NCBI GenBank assembly: GCA_003648455.1
Contig: QMPG01000123.1
Location: forward strand, 1-8,612
Length of the DNA: 8,612 nt
Source of the DNA: Bacteroidota bacterium
Lineage (GTDB): Bacteria; Bacteroidota; Bacteroidia; Bacteroidales; B39-G9
Direction of reading: 5' to 3'
In this document: positions 6,024 through 8,612 of the stretch, in pieces
How positions within the stretch are numbered: position 1 is the stretch's first letter
Layout of the letters: each line of letters begins with the position of its first letter
Position numbers and translations under genes: made by a program
Notes under the pieces: model-generated
What the model saw: the letters and a program-made list of their open reading frames with translations, nothing else
The model's database searches: none
What the model was told of the DNA's origin: nothing

Positions 6024-7016
6024 ATGAAAAAATTATTTATTTTATCTTTAATAACAGTTATTGTTTTTACAATTTCTTGTGAAAGCAAAAAAGCCAGAAC
6101 TGCTCTTCTCCCATCTGTATCTGGAAAAGCAGGCGAAGTAGTGCTTGTGATGAAAGAGAAATACAAAGGAAGCGAAATAGGTAAAGATTTTAAAAAATTG
6201 TTTTCACAAGAAGTTTATGGCTTACCACAAAGCGAACCAATGTTTAACTTGTTTTTTTTCAGGCACGATGCTTTTACAAATATATTAAAACTGCATCGTA
6301 ATATAATATTTACACAAATATCACCTAGTATAAAGAAAGCAAAAATATCGTTCAGGAAAAATGTGTGGGCGAGACCACAGCTGTTCATTAGCATTGTTGC
6401 TCCCAACGAGAAAGAATTTAAGAAGCTTTTTAATGAAAATAAAGATAAATTATTGAGAAGCGTTGAGCTTGCCGAGAGACAACGAATAATTAATAATTAC
6501 AAAAAATATGAAGAAAAGAGCCTGTGTAAATTAATTAGAGACAAACAACACATTTCAATATCTGTGCCAAAAGGTTATGCACTGCGTATTGATACAAGCA
6601 ATTTTATGTGGGTGTCGCACGAAACACCTCAAATTAGTCAGGGAATCCTAATTTATTCATATAATATTAATGATAGTATTGCTTTAAACGAAAAGTTATT
6701 AATTCATATTAGAGATTCTGTATTAAAAAAAAATGTTCCAGGTCCTTTACCAAACACATATATGATTACAGAACATGCGTTACCGGTGGAGTTTAAAGAA
6801 TTTTATTTAAATAGAAAATATACAGCTCAACTTCGTGGCTTATGGAAAGTGCAAAATGATTATATGGGTGGTCCATTTATCAGCTTTTCACGATTTGATA
6901 TGAAACGCAATAGAATTGTTACGGTTGATGCTTATGTTTATGCTCCAAAATTTGATAAACGAAATTATCTAAGACAAGTAGAAGGCATATTATACACAAT
7001 GGATATTGTGAAATAA
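6024..7016 (+). CDS. DUF4837-family lipoprotein
   Basis: A 330-residue protein with a lipoprotein signal: basic KK, hydrophobic core (residues 4-17) and a lipobox ending FTIS-C19. The lipidated cysteine would be followed by E20, S21 and K22. The box lacks the usual Gly/Ala at -1 but has Ser, which is tolerated. The body matches DUF4837, a family largely confined to Bacteroidota: the early GKAGEVVLVM (34-43) and the conserved late motif RGLWKVQNDYMGGPFISF (271-288). Function is unknown; the signal indicates an envelope location, possibly the outer membrane. No Shine-Dalgarno sequence precedes the ATG. The gene stands alone after a 230-nt spacer, so it may have its own promoter, though none was convincing. 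A MITE-like element starts 9 nt after its stop codon. Confidence 0.9.
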   Translation: MKKLFILSLITVIVFTISCESKKARTALLPSVSGKAGEVVLVMKEKYKGSEIGKDFKKLFSQEVYGLPQSEPMFNLFFFRHDAFTNILKLHRNIIFTQISPSIKKAKISFRKNVWARPQLFISIVAPNEKEFKKLFNENKDKLLRSVELAERQRIINNYKKYEEKSLCKLIRDKQHISISVPKGYALRIDTSNFMWVSHETPQISQGILIYSYNINDSIALNEKLLIHIRDSVLKKNVPGPLPNTYMITEHALPVEFKEFYLNRKYTAQLRGLWKVQNDYMGGPFISFSRFDMKRNRIVTVDAYVYAPKFDKRNYLRQVEGILYTMDIVK

Positions 7017-7019
7017 TAT

Positions 7020-7162
7020 AAAGTTGGGTCCACTCCGCAAAATGCTTTTCGTCATTGCGAACGATAGTGAAGCAATCCTTACGCATTGATTATCAGGAAA
7101 TTGTTCCGGGCTTTGCCCGCGCAATGACGTCCATGAAGACTTTTCGGAGTGGACTCAAAGTT
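7020..7162. mobile_element. 131-bp MITE-like palindromic element with direct-repeat borders
   Basis: GGGTCCACTCCG (7026-7037) pairs with CGGAGTGGACTC (7145-7156) over 12 positions with one G:T. Inside, AAAA (7039-7042) pairs with TTTT (7141-7144), and CGTCATTGCG (7050-7059) pairs perfectly with CGCAATGACG (7120-7129). The centre adds the hairpin CGGGC-TTT-GCCCG (7107-7119). The 6-bp direct repeat AAAGTT abuts both ends (7020-7025 and 7157-7162), as expected of a target-site duplication. No protein is encoded. The inner text (GTCATTGCGAAC...GAAGCAATCC) resembles dispersed bacterial repeats known from memory. Mobilisation would need a transposase elsewhere. Confidence 0.75.
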
Positions 7163-7169
7163 TAAACGG

Positions 7170-7196
7170 TGAGCATTACCAAGATTGTAACGCTCA
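7170..7196. other. Hairpin next to the MITE-like element
   Basis: TGAGC/GCTCA (7170-7174 and 7192-7196), one A/C mismatch, then TTAC/GTAA (7176-7179 and 7187-7190) close a 7-nt loop. It lies in the spacer between convergent genes, where it may help end transcription from either side. Its tail is not clearly T-rich on the plus strand. Confidence 0.4.
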
Positions 7197-7221
7197 GATA
7201 TTTAATAAATTAAGATTTATT

Positions 7222-7255
7222 GGCACGTACATATTGTTCGTGCCTTTATTTATAC
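7222..7255 (+). terminator. Probable terminator between convergent genes
   Basis: GGCACG (7222-7227) and CGTGCC (7239-7244) form a GC-rich 6-bp stem, extendable by AC/GT across a T/T mismatch. TTTATTTATA follows on the plus strand. It would end transcription coming from the DUF4837 gene through the MITE-like element. The minus-strand tail (AATAAATC) is poorer, so service to the opposing gene is less certain. Confidence 0.6.
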
Positions 7256-7264
7256 AACTCAATA

Positions 7265-8611
7265 TTAATTATCAATAATACTCATTTGTTTCATTAATAA
7301 TGAAGCATTCATTTTTTGAGTAACTCCATTTTTTAATTTGTAATCAAAAAATATTTTTTCACCTTTTATCTCAACCTCAAAACATTGATTTTTAACTTTA
7401 TCAGGATGTTTTTTTTCAATATCGGCTAAATTCAAATCATGAGTGGCAATTAAACCAACTCCGTTTAATTTTATGAGTTTTTCTATAAATATTCGAGAGC
7501 CTGTTTCTTTGTCTTTAGAGTTTGTTCCTTTAAGCAATTCATCAAGAATTATAAAGTTAATTTGATTCTTATTGAGTTTGTCTATAATAGTTTTTAGACG
7601 TTTTAATTCTGCATAAAAATACGATTCGTGTTTTTCTAAAGAATCTGTTGTTCTCATGCTTGTAAAAATATCTGTTGGGAAAAATCGGAATTTTTTTGCA
7701 CAAACCGGTGCTCCTGACATTGCCAGCACTAAATTTACACCAACTGTTCTTAGAAATGTACTCTTGCCTGCCATATTTGCACCAGTAATCATCACAAAAT
7801 CGCCTAAATTTTTTAAATAAAAATCGTTATTAATCCTAACAGATTTGTTAATTAAAGGATGTCCTAATTTTTTTGTTTCCAGTGTAAAATTGTTGTTTTC
7901 TATTTCAGGAAAAATATAATCAGGCTTGTTAAAAGCGAAACATCCCAAACTTGATAAAGCATCCAATTCTCCAATAATAGAAAACCATTTGGGCAATTCT
8001 GCTTTAAATTTTATTTTCCATTTATCCATTCTTATTATGCATTGCAAACTCCATAAAAAGAAAAAATTTAAAATTGGTCCCGCAATAATATTTAGATTAT
8101 TGTCGTAAGCTTTTGAAATATTTGCCAATTTTGTAATATGATAATACGTTGTTTTATTATTTGTTTTCAGAATTCCTGTTAAATTTTTTAATTTTGGGGA
8201 AATAAAATCTTCATTCTCTATCTCGTTAAGTAATTTGCCGTATTTTTTTAATGTCTTTACTTTATTGCCTAGTTTTTGGAGTTTTTGTATTTTATTTTTG
8301 TTATAACTAACAATTATTATTTGAAAAAGAAATGTAATTAATAATAATTTATATGGAACTATTTGTAAAATCGAAAGAATTAACTGAATAATAACTAGAA
8401 AAGGCCAAATAAAAAGTAAAGTTTTGTATAATTTATTACGAAAGAGAATTAGCGGTTCGTTTAGCCAATTTAAAATATCTTCTTTGTCTGATTCTTTTTC
8501 AGAATATAAATTTCCAATGGCTTGGAAATTTTGTCTCCATTCAACTTTGTTTTTTAATTCTTCTATTGCCTTTTGGCGAAGAATGAGTTCTTTTTTTTCT
8601 TTAAGAGGATT
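7265..8611 (-). CDS. MutS-family membrane-associated ATPase, partial (5' end outside window)
   Basis: The frame stays open from the window edge to the TAA at 7265-7267, giving 448 visible residues that lack the N-terminus. The visible start (NPLKEKKELILRQKAIEEL) matches the core region where MutS-related proteins resume after their N-terminal part. Two hydrophobic segments (about visible residues 62-84 and 86-103) predict a membrane hairpin. The C-terminal MutS ATPase domain has Walker A GANMAGKST (7757-7783), Walker B FIILDE (visible 353-358) followed by LLKGTNS, and the ATHD switch (visible 389-392), all intact. Family members in Bacteroidota are about 600 residues. Classical mismatch recognition is not evident, and a repair role is unproven. 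A TTG at 8126-8128 is internal (LANISKAYDNN) and should not be taken as the start. Confidence 0.9.
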   Translation of the reverse strand, partial: NPLKEKKELILRQKAIEELKNKVEWRQNFQAIGNLYSEKESDKEDILNWLNEPLILFRNKLYKTLLFIWPFLVIIQLILSILQIVPYKLLLITFLFQIIIVSYNKNKIQKLQKLGNKVKTLKKYGKLLNEIENEDFISPKLKNLTGILKTNNKTTYYHITKLANISKAYDNNLNIIAGPILNFFFLWSLQCIIRMDKWKIKFKAELPKWFSIIGELDALSSLGCFAFNKPDYIFPEIENNNFTLETKKLGHPLINKSVRINNDFYLKNLGDFVMITGANMAGKSTFLRTVGVNLVLAMSGAPVCAKKFRFFPTDIFTSMRTTDSLEKHESYFYAELKRLKTIIDKLNKNQINFIILDELLKGTNSKDKETGSRIFIEKLIKLNGVGLIATHDLNLADIEKKHPDKVKNQCFEVEIKGEKIFFDYKLKNGVTQKMNASLLMKQMSIIDN

Positions 8612-8612
8612 A

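Noticed and set aside
6215..6406. Minus-strand open frame within the DUF4837 gene
   Set aside because: Fully overlapped by the recognised lipoprotein gene on the other strand.
7926..8108. Plus-strand open frame antisense to the MutS-like gene
   Set aside because: Lies within the recognised minus-strand coding region and has no recognisable features.

Overview
The window looks like a chromosomal segment from a low-GC member of the Bacteroidota. Four things point there: TTG-N19-TAnnTTTG-type promoter sequences, no recognisable Shine-Dalgarno sequence before any start codon, a DUF4837 lipoprotein, and a membrane-anchored MutS-like ATPase of the kind common in that phylum. Genus cannot be assigned. 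Most of the window is ordinary housekeeping and envelope genes; the unusual content is in the spacers.

Layout. Positions 1-163 hold an initiator tRNA-fMet on the minus strand, with its terminator (47-86) and a near-consensus promoter (205-234). Positions 273-715 hold a decayed GxxExxY-family gene with a foldable leader, enclosed by 21-bp inverted repeats that match at 20 positions. A plus-strand run follows: an M23 metallopeptidase (823-1698), dxr (1748-2899), rseP (2941-4254), gatA (4366-5793) and a DUF4837 lipoprotein (6024-7016). Directly after the lipoprotein stop codon sits a 131-bp MITE-like palindromic element bordered by an AAAGTT direct repeat. Two hairpins follow. The last gene, convergent on the minus strand, is a MutS-family membrane ATPase whose 5' end lies beyond the window.

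How the genes relate. The M23 peptidase (peptidoglycan), Dxr (isoprenoid precursors, hence undecaprenyl carrier and quinones), RseP (intramembrane proteolysis) and the DUF4837 lipoprotein all bear on the envelope. The first three are close enough (49 and 41 nt) to be cotranscribed. GatA and the initiator tRNA belong to translation. Nearly every spacer of this run carries a short palindrome, several built on CCGA/TCGG. With the MITE-like element and the GxxExxY relic, this suggests a genome seeded with small dispersed repeats. No CRISPR array, complete transposase gene, rRNA or phage gene was seen.
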